Source of the DNA: Cryptococcus deneoformans JEC21
Lineage: Eukaryota > Basidiomycota > Tremellomycetes > Tremellales > Cryptococcaceae
Assembly: GCF_000091045.1 (NCBI RefSeq)
Contig: NC_006681.1
Coordinates: 833,947 to 897,946, forward strand
Length of the DNA stretch: 64,000 nucleotides
Direction: 5' to 3'
A program made the translations under genes and the position numbers. Positions 35,800-47,900 of this stretch are shown piece by piece. Position 1 is the stretch's first letter. Every line of letters starts with the position of its first letter. The notes under the pieces are model-generated. The model was not told the origin of the DNA and ran no database searches. It saw nothing but the letters and a program-made list of their open reading frames with translations.

Positions 35800-38700
35800 A
35801 TGGCCGAAGATAATCATAACGAACCTCCGCCGCCCAATATACCGACGCCTACTTTCCCACAATCAAAAACAATAAACACAGCTTTCGCACGCTCACCCAC
35901 TACCGATAGTGAGATCGAGCCTGCTGACGAGGAAGAAGGAGATCATAGACCCTTCAACCCACGTACTTCCACTACTGACGAGCATCAAACGCTCTTCTAT
36001 CAAGACGCAAGTCACTTTAATGTTGAGCATCATGTCGGTCGAGTTTGCCGCAGTTTTGCGCCACTCGCACTCCTCGCCATCATCGCGCTTGCATTCATTC
36101 CTGTTGCATCTGCTACCGACCTAGATCCCTACACTTCATGTCCAGCACTTCCTCAGAAGAATACTCCTATTCTCTCTACCACCGGTTACGTTTTCAACCA
36201 TGTTGTAAGGTTTATCGGCCTTGACGACAGTTTCGTCGGCCAGCACCTCGCAAATGTCAAGAGGAATCTCGACAACACGAGTATAATTGAAGCTTGTATG
36301 GTACCTGTGCTCGTATTGTTGAGTGGCATGTTTGCGGGTTTGACTCTTGGGTGAGTTAAAAGGCTTCCTTTGCACAAAGGAGCATTGATTGATCTCGCGT
36401 AGTTACTTTTCTGTGGATCAGACTCAGCTGCAAGTGCTTGCTATTTCAGGAACACCTAAGCACCAAGAGTATGCTAGGCTTATCATGCCAGTCCGGTACG
36501 TCAGCTTCTAATTGTATTTTGGACGTTATTGACGTATAAAAAAATGCAGAAAAAATTCACACTTGCTTCTTACCACTCTAATTCTCGGTAACATGATTGT
36601 TAACGAGGCACTGCCTGTTGTCATGGACGGTCTTTTGAGCGGTGTTGTATCCGTCGTCGTCAGTACCGCAATGGTTGTCATGTAAGTCTCATTCATATCA
36701 TGCCCTCTTTTCAACTGACATCAGTGTAGTTTTGCCGAGATCATCCCTCAATCAATTTGTTCCCGGTATGGTCTCCTCATTGGTGCTCGTATGGCCTGGC
36801 CAGTCCGTATCATGATTTGGATCGCTTATCCCATTGCATGGCCAATCGCCAAACTTCTGGAATGGGTTCTTGGTGCGCATCACGGAATCATCTACCGCCG
36901 AGGCGAACTTCGCGAACTCATCAAGATGCATGCCGCGGGCGGTGAAGGTGGTGGCGACTTGGATTTTGATACTGTACAGATCACTCAAGGCGCTTTGGAC
37001 CTTGCTCGAAAGACGGTTAAGGATTCCATGACAGCCATTGAGCAAGTGTTTATGCTTCCTATCGAGGCAAAGCTCGACTATGAGACATTGGGGCATGTTG
37101 TGAGGTCTGGCCACTCGCGTATTCCGGTCTACCAGATGGTCGAAGTTCCTGATATTGATCTTTCGGCTCCTACTCTTGGTCCCACTAAGACAAAGATGGT
37201 TAAGAAAGTTTTGGGCAGTTTGCTTGTCAAGAGCTGTGTTCTGCTGGATCCTGAAGGTGATTCTAATCAAGCTTGCAGCTAAACCTACAACGAATGCTAC
37301 TGACTGAGTCGCAGACGCTACTCCTCTTGCTTCTATCCCCATCAACGCCATCCCTTCTATCCCATTCGATGAGCCCTTGACCAACATGCTCAACGTCTTC
37401 CAAGAAGGTCGCTCACATATGGCCATTGTCTCTCGTCGTGTACGCCGTGTGGGGCCTGTCGATCCCGAAGATGCCCAGTCTGCCATGACCGCTGCTGCCG
37501 GTGGCCTTCGTCAACGATTCTTCCGAAGGGTTGCTGGAATCTCTGGTAATCGATCATTCTCTGATGGCGACTCTTCTGCTTCTGGAGAAGAAGACCTCGA
37601 AAAGGGCGAAGGAGGGAAGAAAAAGAAGCGAAGGCGCAAGAACGCTGAGAAACATGATCGGGCTGGTAGTTGTAGTTCTGACAATCACACTATCGTTAGA
37701 CCCATTTCTAGTGACGATGACGGGTTTACGGAAGCCGATGAAATTAAGCGTATGGCAAAGGAACAGCAAGAAGCAGAAATGAAGCAGCAGCGCGGGAAAG
37801 ACAGCAAAAAGGGATCCCTCGTTCAGGCCGCGAAGTTGACTCAGCTCGAGCAAAGTGTCCCTGCCGATGCTCAATTGTCTAACGACGCTGTGGAAAACTT
37901 CTTCGATGGTTTGGAAGGCGCACCATTGGGTATCATCACGCTTGAGGATGTCCTGGAAGAGCTTATTGGAGAAGAAATTTATGACGAGTAAGTCATCTTT
38001 GTAATGTATAGAGAATTCTTGACTGATAAGCGCGATAGGTACGACGAACATGGAGTGCCTCGTTCAGCAGCATCCGCTTTCGTCCCTCTTGAAGCTATGC
38101 TTGCTGCTCGAAAAGCTGCTCTCGCCCGTCAAGAACTCGCTATTGCCCAATCTACCCCAATTCCTCCAGTCAGCGATGCCGATGTTGAGCAAGTTGTTGC
38201 CGCACCTACTCCTGGTGCCGGTCGACGGGTCAAGGCGAAGATTCAGATCCCCAAGTTTTCGTTGAAGAAACCCGTTTCTCAACCCGGCAGGCCTAGAACT
38301 GAGCGTTTGGCTGCTAATGAAACGCCTGCCGCTACTCCCCCAGCTGATCCACCTTGTTATACCAATAAACCCGACGAGAAGTCCACATACAGCGCTCAAA
38401 TTATCACAATCCCTGGTGAATTGGATGAACCGCCTTTAGCTTGTGCACAGTCAGATAGCAGGCTTGTTAACCGCCGTCTCTCTACTCCACTTGATTCTGG
38501 TGCTACCGCCACTCCTTCACCTCAGCCCCAGTATAGCTTATCAGTCCCAGGCCCTGCATCTGCTGTACCCACTCGTCTCCTTCCTGCTGGAGGGACTGTT
38601 TCAACCCCAGCTGTCATACCTACATCACATCAACCGAGCTTGTTGAACGAAGCAATCTTCATTGGGCGTGAGCGAAAGCGTATGGCCGCTTCCCACCCTG

Positions 38701-38966
38701 GTCAGGTACGAAGCCAAAGTTCTGGTCCTACCGTATCTTCTAAGCAACCTACCCCTCCGATTTCAGTTTATGATTTTGGTATTCAAGCGGCGGGAGTGAA
38801 TGGAGAGAGAGTTGAAGGACAAGAGATTGTATCTCCCCGGCCGATAGCAGCGCAACAGAAGAAGATCCCCAAGTTCAAGAGTGTACCCACGCCTGTTGCT
38901 ACTCCCTCTTTTGGCTTCGATCCATCAGCCGAAAGCAAGAGTAGCAGTCGGGAGGAAAAGGAGTAA
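35800..38966 (+). CDS. MAM3: Mam3/CNNM-type DUF21 (and CBS) membrane protein
   Basis: Six exons: 35800-36350, 36403-36495, 36550-36681, 36730-37256, 37315-37987 and 38039-38966, coding for 967 residues. Relatives (yeast Mam3, animal CNNM) sit in vacuolar or plasma membranes and affect Mg, Mn and other metal handling. Residues 1-80 are disordered and acidic, followed by one helix. The DUF21 core has MVPVLVLLSGMFAGLTLGYF, LLLTTLILGNMIVNEALPVV and IFAEIIPQSICSRYGL. The CBS-pair region includes FMLPIEAKLDYETL, SRIPVY, MLNVFQEGRSHMAIV and LGIITLEDVLEELIGEEIYDE, split by a Lys/Glu-rich insert of about 120 residues. The last 300 residues are Pro/Ser-rich and disordered. It converges on the EXPERA-siroheme gene with 290 bases between stop codons. 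Confidence 0.93.
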
Positions 38967-39256
38967 GAGTAGTGGTAAGAGTTTGATGTAACGAGGTAAT
39001 GTGCGTTATGTCTGAATGAACGAAGGCAGCGAAAGGCGAAGGGGGAGTGAGTGTAAAATGCAGGATGGGGATCTTGGATTAGATATGTATATGGGATATT
39101 TTGTCTATAGTTATAACTCAAAACGATGCATATGTCAGGCTACCTGAACGACCTTCTCGAAGATGGAGCTAATCCCAAAAGTAATACATGATGATGCAGT
39201 ATGTTGAATATGCCAATAATGCTGATGAATCCGAACGTCGACTAACTATCACACGG

Positions 39257-39428
39257 CTATATGATCCCATTCAAAATCCCTCTCCATTCGTCGTTCAAAC
39301 CCTCCCTAACCTTCCATCCCTTTATTTCACCTTCCTGTCCCTCCGCTAACCAGCTCTCCACCATCTCAAACTCATCATCTTCCGACCTGTCAAGTACGTC
39401 CACCCTCCCCTTCCCTTCTAAAGCTAAC

Positions 39429-39496
<68 letters not shown>

Positions 39497-39770
39497 CTCA
39501 AGCGTCGAGAGAATTACTCGCTGATCAGGAGAGGACGCGCGTTCAATAACGGCGATCGGCAAGTGGGGCGGGTAAGCAGCGCCATCACGTCCGGTGGCAG
39601 TAGTGGCAGTAGTGGACGTGAGGACCTCGATGATTTGAGAAATACGCGCAACACCCATGAGCATAACGAGAGTTCTAGATTTGACATAGCCTGGTAGCTG
39701 AACAGCTTTCCCTTGCCTTCCCACACCAGTACAGAGGACAAGAGATTCCGCGACGCCTCGTTGAGTGACG

Positions 39771-39814
<44 letters not shown>

Positions 39815-39842
39815 TGGGATAACAGTTGATTCAAACCCGTGC

Positions 39843-39898
<56 letters not shown>

Positions 39899-39925
39899 TT
39901 TCAGCCTGACCACTGTCTCACCCCT

Positions 39926-39964
<39 letters not shown>

Positions 39965-40127
39965 GGCGCCTTCGGCGTTACCGGGGAATTTCTTTGCAAT
40001 GTGGAGTTTGGTAGAGTCCGGGATAAGTGCAAGGATCTCGGCGGGGACGAGTTTGTCGGAAAGGATGAGGGTGGCTGTGCGGAGTGCGGTGTGGGCGGCC
40101 ATCGTGAGTAAACCAGGGTGACCGGGA

Positions 40128-40162
<35 letters not shown>

Positions 40163-40229
40163 TGAAGCGTTAACTGTCTTCACGTCGTGGTGAGGAAGGT
40201 AGCCTTCGTCTCGCTGGCCCCAAATATCT

Positions 40230-40264
<35 letters not shown>

Positions 40265-40421
40265 AAGATGTTCAAAGCTGTAGTACTCTGACATCTGGTA
40301 CACCCATCTCATCCTTCTCAGTTGTTGCTCCTCGTCGCTCAGCTGCTGGGTGACTTCTTCAGAGTTGCGGCGAGAAATGGATGGGGTAGGGAGTTGGGGT
40401 ACGGGCGTATTGAGAGGTCCG

Positions 40422-40461
<40 letters not shown>

Positions 40462-40553
40462 CCCGGAGTTTCCCAACGTTATCAACTGCCTTGCCTACGT
40501 CTGCAGGTAGTCTGCTGACAATCTCTCGCTTTATCCTTCCGCTCATTCGACAG

Positions 40554-40585
<32 letters not shown>

Positions 40586-40941
40586 GTGCGAAGGGCCATC
40601 GGCACCGGCGAAACGGTGTACAGAGGGGAAAGTGTAAGTGGAGAAATGAGGCTGGTCAGAGATGTTGACAGGGATGTGAAGCGACAAACAGGTTTGGTAG
40701 ATGATTGTCGCAGAAGCGAGGGAGCGTCGAGAAGGAGTGGAGATGAGGGTATCGGTAACGCATGCGAGAGAAATGTCATGCTTTGTAAGGAGTTCTGACC
40801 AGGCGACAGAATCTGAGGCTGTATTCTGGAGGAGGGAAACCCGACCACCCTCTTCAAGCTCCTTGACCTCCTTAGCCACCTCTTCAGACGACGTGAGAAG
40901 GAAAACCTTGGCGTCGGCTTCGAGGAAAGTAAGCGCTCGAC

Positions 40942-40975
<34 letters not shown>

Positions 40976-42200
40976 AGACAAGGTGCGAGGGTGGAAAGTG
41001 AGTGGAAGGGCAGCAGGGAGTTGGGTCGGTTCTTCGGTAAGTGTGGAAGCTAATTTCTCGGCGAGAAATTCAGCGCGCAGCAGGGAGGTGGAGACCGGAG
41101 AGTAGACGGCATCACGTTTTAGAGCAACGGCAATGTATCGGCCGAGGACAATAGATACGATTGTAGGGAGAATAATCCATGTCCCGTTGGGGATAACCCA
41201 AACCATCCAAAATGTCCGCCTGTCATTGTGACCAACATTGCACCAGCCACAGAAGTATTCTGGATAGTCGTTAGCGCTTGTTCACAAGAAATGCTCTGAA
41301 TCTAATGGACGGGGAAAGCCATCGTATTGAAGCTCCACTCGTCACAGCCGTTCACCGGAAAGATAGAATTGCAGAACTCTTTGCTCATGCCCTGCGGACC
41401 CCTATACCTCACTATACCTCAAGTGATACGGGGAAAAATGAGACCAAGATTGGTGGTTCTACCGGAAGATCGCCGGAATGCCATCATTCCAATGTCACAC
41501 TTTCAGAATATTCTGCTTTCCGATTACACCTTCAAAGCGATCCGCGACTTTATGCCATGGCAAACGACAACATAAACCAACCCCCGCCGCGAGGAACATG
41601 ACCGAGGAATTAAACTCACCCTGAAGGAAGTATAAAATTGTCTTTGAGGCAGTCATAACAGTTCCCACAAATCCTATTAATGGCGCTACGGCGTGCAAGG
41701 GCTTGTCTCGAGGGGAAATGTGTTGGAGATAGAGGTAACCGATGGCGAGGAAGATTTCAACGACGTTAAGAAGGGCTGTGGGAAATGAAATTAGAAAAAT
41801 TGGAGTTACGAAAAGTTAAGTCCCACCTTGGGCAGCTGTAAATCCATCTTCTTCGTTGAAAGCTTTCCACCCATAGAGATAGTCGATCTATGCCATGTCA
41901 GTTAAACTCTTACACCTGTACTGCCGAGCTCACTTCGCCATAAGGAAAGTCGCTAGTTTATGTCAGCTCATTGCGTCAAGACAAATAATGTACCCACTTG
42001 TAAGGTTTCCATATCCAAGAAAGATCGCCGCCAGGCAAGCTTCGTGGTCTCATGAGACAGTATCCGGCATCTAGCGGCGGAGTTAGTGATGGCCCACGGG
42101 AAGGAACGATTTTGCACGACTTACCCCACGAGACGATAAGAGTCGTGAAAAGCATCCAGAGTGATATCCAGAGGGGTGGCTGGGAGGCTGGGGGGCTCAT
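39257..42200 (-). CDS. MET1: EXPERA-domain protein fused to siroheme synthase (Met8-Met1 type)
   Basis: Six exons: 42200-42125, 42070-41998, 41952-41934, 41887-41827, 41775-41620 and 41259-39257, coding for 795 residues. Residues 1-180 are a four-helix EXPERA domain of the EBP/TMEM97 type (DYLYGWKAFNEEDGFTAAQ, LLNVVEIFLAIGYLYLQ, WMVWVIPNGTWIILP). The same exon then runs without a stop into a Met8-like NAD domain (LSVLIVGSNRLAASRAL, about 220-360). A uroporphyrinogen III methyltransferase domain follows (RILLIGSGPGHPGLL, RLKQGDPFVYGRGGEE, about 499-750). The enzyme part makes siroheme for sulfite reductase. No Met lies between residues 147 and 367, so a separate siroheme start is not visible. 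The intron joining the two halves (41619-41260) is 360 bases, long enough for an internal promoter. Confidence 0.75.
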
Positions 42201-42263
42201 GGTGTTGGCGTGAAAGATGTGGGTGATGAGGAATGGAAAATCGGATGAATCGCTCGCTCGCTC

Positions 42264-42301
<38 letters not shown>

Positions 42302-43032
42302 CTTGATTTCCAGAAATGACGAGCTCCGGAGCACCCAGGCCCCATTCCGAATAATACGGCAGAAGTTCCTGACGGTGATTGCCGCTAATGGTTTGTATTT
42401 TTGTTTTACAAATAATTGTGTAATCTGCGACTACAAAGATTGTTAGACCTCGTAATTAATGGAGATTTGTAACAGCAGCTGTTGCAGTGCGCCCTCGATT
42501 TTTAATAATGGCCTTTCTTCTGCTGGTCATGGTATGTACCCGTTCTGTTGTCCAGTCCGTGACCCGTATGTCGACTTTTGTTATTCCGTACATGACACCG
42601 CCATATGATGCTTAGCCTTTCCTTTAAACTGGGGATACGACGACCCTGTCCTTCTCAATTAAGAACAGGCATCGCCGATCTCACCCTACGAAAATCTAAC
42701 ACTGCTGAGCCATGAAGAAGGTTGGTACCACGGAGTCATATAGTGGCCTCTTCGGGCTACGGTTTTCATTAATTTTCGGTTTCTCTGTTACTTAAAAGAA
42801 GTTCCGGATGCTTTTCCTTGTATCTGTGAGTGGTTGTTTCCGGTACGTTATATGAGAACGCTGATTTAAAGTAGATAGAGCTGCTTCGTCGGTAGATGGT
42901 ACGGGTAACATAATGCATTCCAAGCGTACATACAGCCAACATAACAATCTCGTGATCCCGAACGGAAAGATCTCGTGAAAAACACTCAGAAAGAATAGTA
43001 AGACAACAACCTCGCAATCTCGTTCTCACAGT
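42201..43032. other. Upstream region of the EXPERA-siroheme gene
   Basis: No gene is supported. CGCT is repeated four times near 42251-42265 in the presumed leader. Confidence 0.45.
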
Positions 43033-43751
43033 TTACCGATATTTCGATCTACCTTGGCTTGATATCGACTCAAATCGACCTAGCTCAACCTGAGAAGAGA
43101 GAGGCACTGAATGTTGGATGGAGAGAATGGGGAAGGGATAAGCTACTCGGAGTCAGAAGGAAAAGCTGAACAAGGAGAAGGTTGGGCGCGAATAAAGGAG
43201 ACCTAACAAATGCGAGTATACGAGTATCAGTACATCATCCTATGCGGCCCAACTGAGAGTGACAAGTGAAAGAATAAGAAAGACGAGCCTACCTTCCAGT
43301 CTTCCTTCTCTTCGTCGAAGAACACGTGGTGAATGATCTGGAACTTGGGGAACTGATTAGCGGGGAACTTGGGATCGCCGCCAAGGCGATCAAGGACTTA
43401 CTCGATCATCCGTCTTCATAGCCTTGAAAAGTCCCTCTGCATCACGAGTAGTGAGTGTAAGATCCAGACCGTTGAGACGGATGTTCCCGCCAGACCAGAG
43501 GTCGAATCTGGCATTAATCTGTGTTTTTTTACGTCGGCCTCATATCTCTTAAAAGGATCCATTGAGAGTGATCCAAAAGTGGAAAGGGGAATAGGACCGA
43601 CCTTGTGAGAAGCCAATCTATCGATCATGTCTTCCCAAGCTCTCGAATGAGTTGACGAACGGGAGCTGGTAGAGGTGGTGGAGATGGCAGAATTGTCAGA
43701 GGAGGAGGAGAGGGAGCGAAAGGATTTGTGGCTGAGGTTCATGGTATTCAT
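43033..43751 (-). CDS. Small conserved-looking protein of unknown function
   Basis: Four exons: 43751-43602, 43518-43402, 43352-43293 and 43089-43033, coding for 127 residues, all junctions in phase 0. The first 40 residues are Ser/Thr-rich. The core reads AWEDMIDRLASHKINARFDL, WSGGNIRLNGLDLTLT and FPKFQIIHHVFFDEEKEDW, with regular alternation of hydrophobic and charged residues typical of a folded domain. The third intron (43292-43090) is 203 bases and could hide another exon. I do not recognise the family and assign no function. Confidence 0.6.
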
Positions 43752-44985
43752 GGTATGGGTAACGTCGGAGGGTGTAAAGGAAGCGAAGGAAGGCGGATAG
43801 ACTGGATAGACGTTTGTTTCGTCGTTGTGTGGTAAGAATGGAGTATTATATGAGAATCGGTGGCGTTCAGCTAATAAATCACAAGAGTAGAATATAGAGA
43901 AGTTGGGACGAGCAAACTGATTTTGAGGATGGTTTTTATACCTCTTTTGAAGCCTTACCGGTGAATTCGGTCAGACGCCATACTGGCTCAACAGCTCCGA
44001 GCTCGTCGGTTTCTTGGTTGTAACCACAAGATGCCGGTAACAAGCATACCCTTCCCACCACGCCAACTATCGGACATCGAGATTGTCTCATGTTGAGACT
44101 GCGTGCGTGATGTGATGACTGATGGAACGATGAACGGAAGACGATGGGAGATGATAGCCGTGAGATAGCGGGTGATGATCAGTCTGCAAGCTCGAGAATG
44201 AGACGGTCACACATGTTCAATGAGTTCCGTAAAGAATGGAAAAGGGGATAAGGCGTGCCTGCTGGAAGTGCAGAGATCAGGAATAAACATCTGTTAGGGC
44301 ATCACTCGGTGCTCAAGCCGACCGACCTTCCCCATGATGGAATCCAAGATCCAAAAGCCGCCACCTACAAGGCCCATCATCCTAGCCCATCACATTGGGG
44401 CAGGCTAGACGAATTCAGCGGGGAGAAATGGACCGGAAAAGACACGTTTACCGGGAAAGTCATGCTGATGATGGTCTAGAGACATTTCGGTAGGAACAAT
44501 TAATAATGGCCTTGTGGCTGCTCATTGATCTGAACGTGCGACAAGGGGCACAGGAACCGACGGAAGGAAGATGAAGGACGGCAAACAAGCCAAGGCCAAA
44601 GGAGCCCACCTACATCATCTGCTGACAAGCATTTGTTTTCTACGAAGGACCCTCAAACGGCCGACATCAACGGGAATCTGAATGGTATCAAAATTCTTGT
44701 AGACCATGCAAAACAAATAAAGTTAACCAGAATCTGAAGAAACTGCTAACTTAGCGAACAAGTATGACAGAACCTCACGATGTAAGCTGTGAATCTCACA
44801 TACGTTACATACAATTGAAGACTAAACTACCAAACCAACTGCGCTCCTACATATCACAGAACAACACGTATTCCTTTTACTTCTGGTCCTCATGATATGC
44901 CTTCTTTCCCTTGTATGATACAATCACCAATCCTTTCTCAGTCCTATTACATCCACATCAGCCTGCAAACTAATAGGTCTCTTAT
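43752..44985. other. Intergenic stretch with one unassigned short open frame
   Basis: The longest open frame (44255-44479, +) is His/Lys-rich and unlike any family I know, so I do not call it. The rest is the presumed upstream region of the 127-residue gene and the 3' side of the hydrolase gene. Confidence 0.4.
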
Positions 44986-47900
44986 CTACAGCCGACTCTT
45001 GAGCATTGGCTTACCTGCCGAAAGGTTCTTGCTCGGTGCAGGGCTTGTACTCGTCTCAACATTGGCGCCCGTTGACGCAAGAGAGGCTGAGGATGGAGAA
45101 TTGGGAAGGGGACGTAAACGGGACTGTCGACCTGCCATAGGTTCCAGCTTTAAACCTTATCAGCGCCATGCTTCCTTTCACAAGCCAAAAAGATACTCAC
45201 GCGGCGCTTGATCTCCTTCAACGGCTTTGTCACCGGCTTCCAATGTAAGATTCCCTCCTTCAAATCCCGCAGCTCTCCTGGGAAAAGGTCTTGAACCTCT
45301 GCGCTATCCACCAACGCTCTCATGATCCACGGCAATTCATAGTCGTTACGTGCATCTCGAGCGGAGAAGGGCTCGACTTGGAGAGGAGGCATGGGTTGAC
45401 GCGCGCGGCCGGCGTAAAAGAGGTAATGGACAGCGAGGGTGTAGCAACTGAGTTCTTCGTAAGGGGTAGAATGGCCAATACCTGAGAATCGTCAGAACCT
45501 TATGCTTTCTCATAGAAGCTCGATAGCATGTATCTTACCAGTCAGACTCCCCGCGGTGGCTTCACTCAAATGCTCCACTAAACGCTGATCATTTATTCCT
45601 GCGTTCCGCAGCATAAAAGCGAAACAAAGTAGGTTAGTCATAAAGTCAGACTGGGTATACGATGCCCCGTCGACATATAACGCCCTTAAGAGCAGCGGAT
45701 GCGTCGCAGTACTAAAGGAGGAGCCGTAGATAGGTACCTAAAAAATCGCAATCAGCAACCTTCCCTTGATGGGAAAACAAGGCGTCAAAAGGGCACTCAC
45801 TACCTGATCATTCAGAGACGCCAGCAAAACCACGCGAACTTCATTCTCCAGTACCATTCCCAGTGCCCTTTGGTACTCTACGCTAACCGCCGAGCTCGTA
45901 TCCTGAAACCCAAACAATTCCCTGGCAGCTGCATTCTCAAACCATTGCAAGTATGGTTGTATCATTGTGCTCGTACTGATCGAGTACATTGGTCCTAAGT
46001 GAACGCCACACATAGCGAGCATCGCGACCTTTTGGTATCCCCCTTCGGCACCAGGGATGGAGAAGTCATCTGGAAATTTACGCGAACGGGGGTAAGAAGG
46101 TATGACACCGATTGGACCGAAAGCCCATTCGCATCTGGCGACAGCTTCGGCATTCAGGGGAGTACGAATATGGCCTTGAGCAATCATGCGTGAGATGAGA
46201 TGGGTGGTCACGATGCATCCTTGGGAATGAGCGGCGAAGAAGATGGCGTCGGCTCGACGAAGGTCGTTGATCCAAGCTGGATTAGAAAGGTATGCTTTGT
46301 ACAGCCTATCAAGATTTGTGTCAGTATCCATATTTTTACACACCCCTGACAAAGACACTGACTTGTCAACCCTCAATTCTATAGTGCCTTCGCCTTCCAG
46401 CGGCATCAACGTCAGCCTTAATTCGCTTTCGTCTATCCCTTTCTCCGCAAAAAACTGTTTCACTGCTTGTCCCATCATGTTCGCAAACTTGACAGACGTC
46501 CCCGTAGGTTCACCGATAACCGAATTGAGCATTTTTGCTGGGAACCTATCCGAGAGAAGAGAGATATCAACCACCATCCTGTTTGATTGAGAGGATGTAT
46601 AGAAATAGGGATGAACATACCATCCATGTACCCCAACGACGACGACTCTTTTCACATCCTTCCATCCGTCCTCCGCTCCACCATGCTCCAGCCCTATCCT
46701 CCTGGGAAGTTCTCTCCCAACCTTTCTCCCTTCTTTTCTACCCCTCTGTTCCGCTTCAGTATCCACCCAACCTCCCTTAGAGACTTCATCCCCAACTCCA
46801 CCTCCACCATAAACGTAACTTCCCACCGCACCAAGAACCTTCCACGCAACCCCCGTCGTAGCCGCGGTAAGTCCCTTATGCGGCGGCTGTTTGCTGTCGA
46901 AAGATCGAGGAGAAGAAGGTGGTGAAGGCGGTAGAGGCGGGAACGAACGCGGAGGACGATCAAACGTGTTTGAGAAAGTGGGTATGACAAGGTTTGGCTG
47001 TACAGCCGGGGGCTGAGGATGGGGCAACGCTGACTCTTTCGGGTTTGTCAATGACCTCGTTGAACTCTTCCCTGGAGATTGATGGTCCTCAAGAGACTTA
47101 TTCTTTGGCGATGCTGAAAATGCAAGGCTGCCAACATTGCCGGCAAGTGACGAAGCATTTGACAATCGCTTGGCGTGTTTGTGGACGTCGAGGTTCCTCG
47201 AAGGCTTATGAGTGATTGCCGATGGTGTTGATTTTGTAGGGGCGGTAAGGGGTCTGTTCTTATCTCCGCTTGCGCCTCCGCTCGTTTTGGAACTAGTATC
47301 CTCCACAGTTGCGTTTACAATTGATGATTCACTGGGGAAATTGGGATCATTTGAAAAATCCATCACCTCTCCTTCACCCGTACCGCCTGTGTCCACCGAT
47401 CCAGCGGTAATCTTCTTTTGGTTAGCTCTGAACGCTAAATAATTTAACCATCCGGCAGCACTAGGCCGCCTTGATGTAGATGGTGATGTAGAGGACGATG
47501 GAGCCGATGGAGCTGATGGAGCTGATGGAGCCGATGGAGCCGATGGAGCCGATGGAGCCGATGGAGCCGATGGAGCCGATGGAGCCGATGGAGCCGATGG
47601 TTGGGACGATGTTGAATCAGGAGCAGGCACGGACGTGGTAGATATCCTGGCAGGAGATACATTACGCGAAGTGATCTTAGTGTTAGATGGAGTGGTAAGA
47701 GGAGTTAAGAGTGCTGGTTGAGGTTCTGTGGAAGACTTCGGCGTATCTGTCGGTTGCGCTGGAGGCACTGCAGCTGCAGAATTACTCTCGCTCTCAGGTG
47801 CGATAGAAACTGTTTTCGAGCTCTGTGCCTGACCTTGTTTTGGTTCGGGAACGACAAATGAATAAAAGTAGGATGACCAGGGAGTCGCTTGACCTCTGGG

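Noticed and set aside
41206..41208. ATG at 41206 as the normal start of siroheme synthase
   Set aside because: It lies in the middle of the last EXPERA helices (before VWVIPNGTW). Kept only as a possible alternative start.
43416..43751. 111-codon single-exon reading of the small unknown gene
   Set aside because: It runs through an intron (43601-43519) and diverges from the well-formed next exon INARFDLWSGG.
44255..44479. 74-codon plus-strand open frame
   Set aside because: No domain, no promoter or splice context and unusual composition; not enough to call a gene.
47497..47600. CRISPR-like repeat array
   Set aside because: The units are 9 bases, directly adjacent and coding, with no spacers.
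47444..47662. Arg-Leu-His repeat protein on the minus strand
   Set aside because: It is the out-of-frame reading of the Ser-Ala-Pro minisatellite inside the hydrolase gene.
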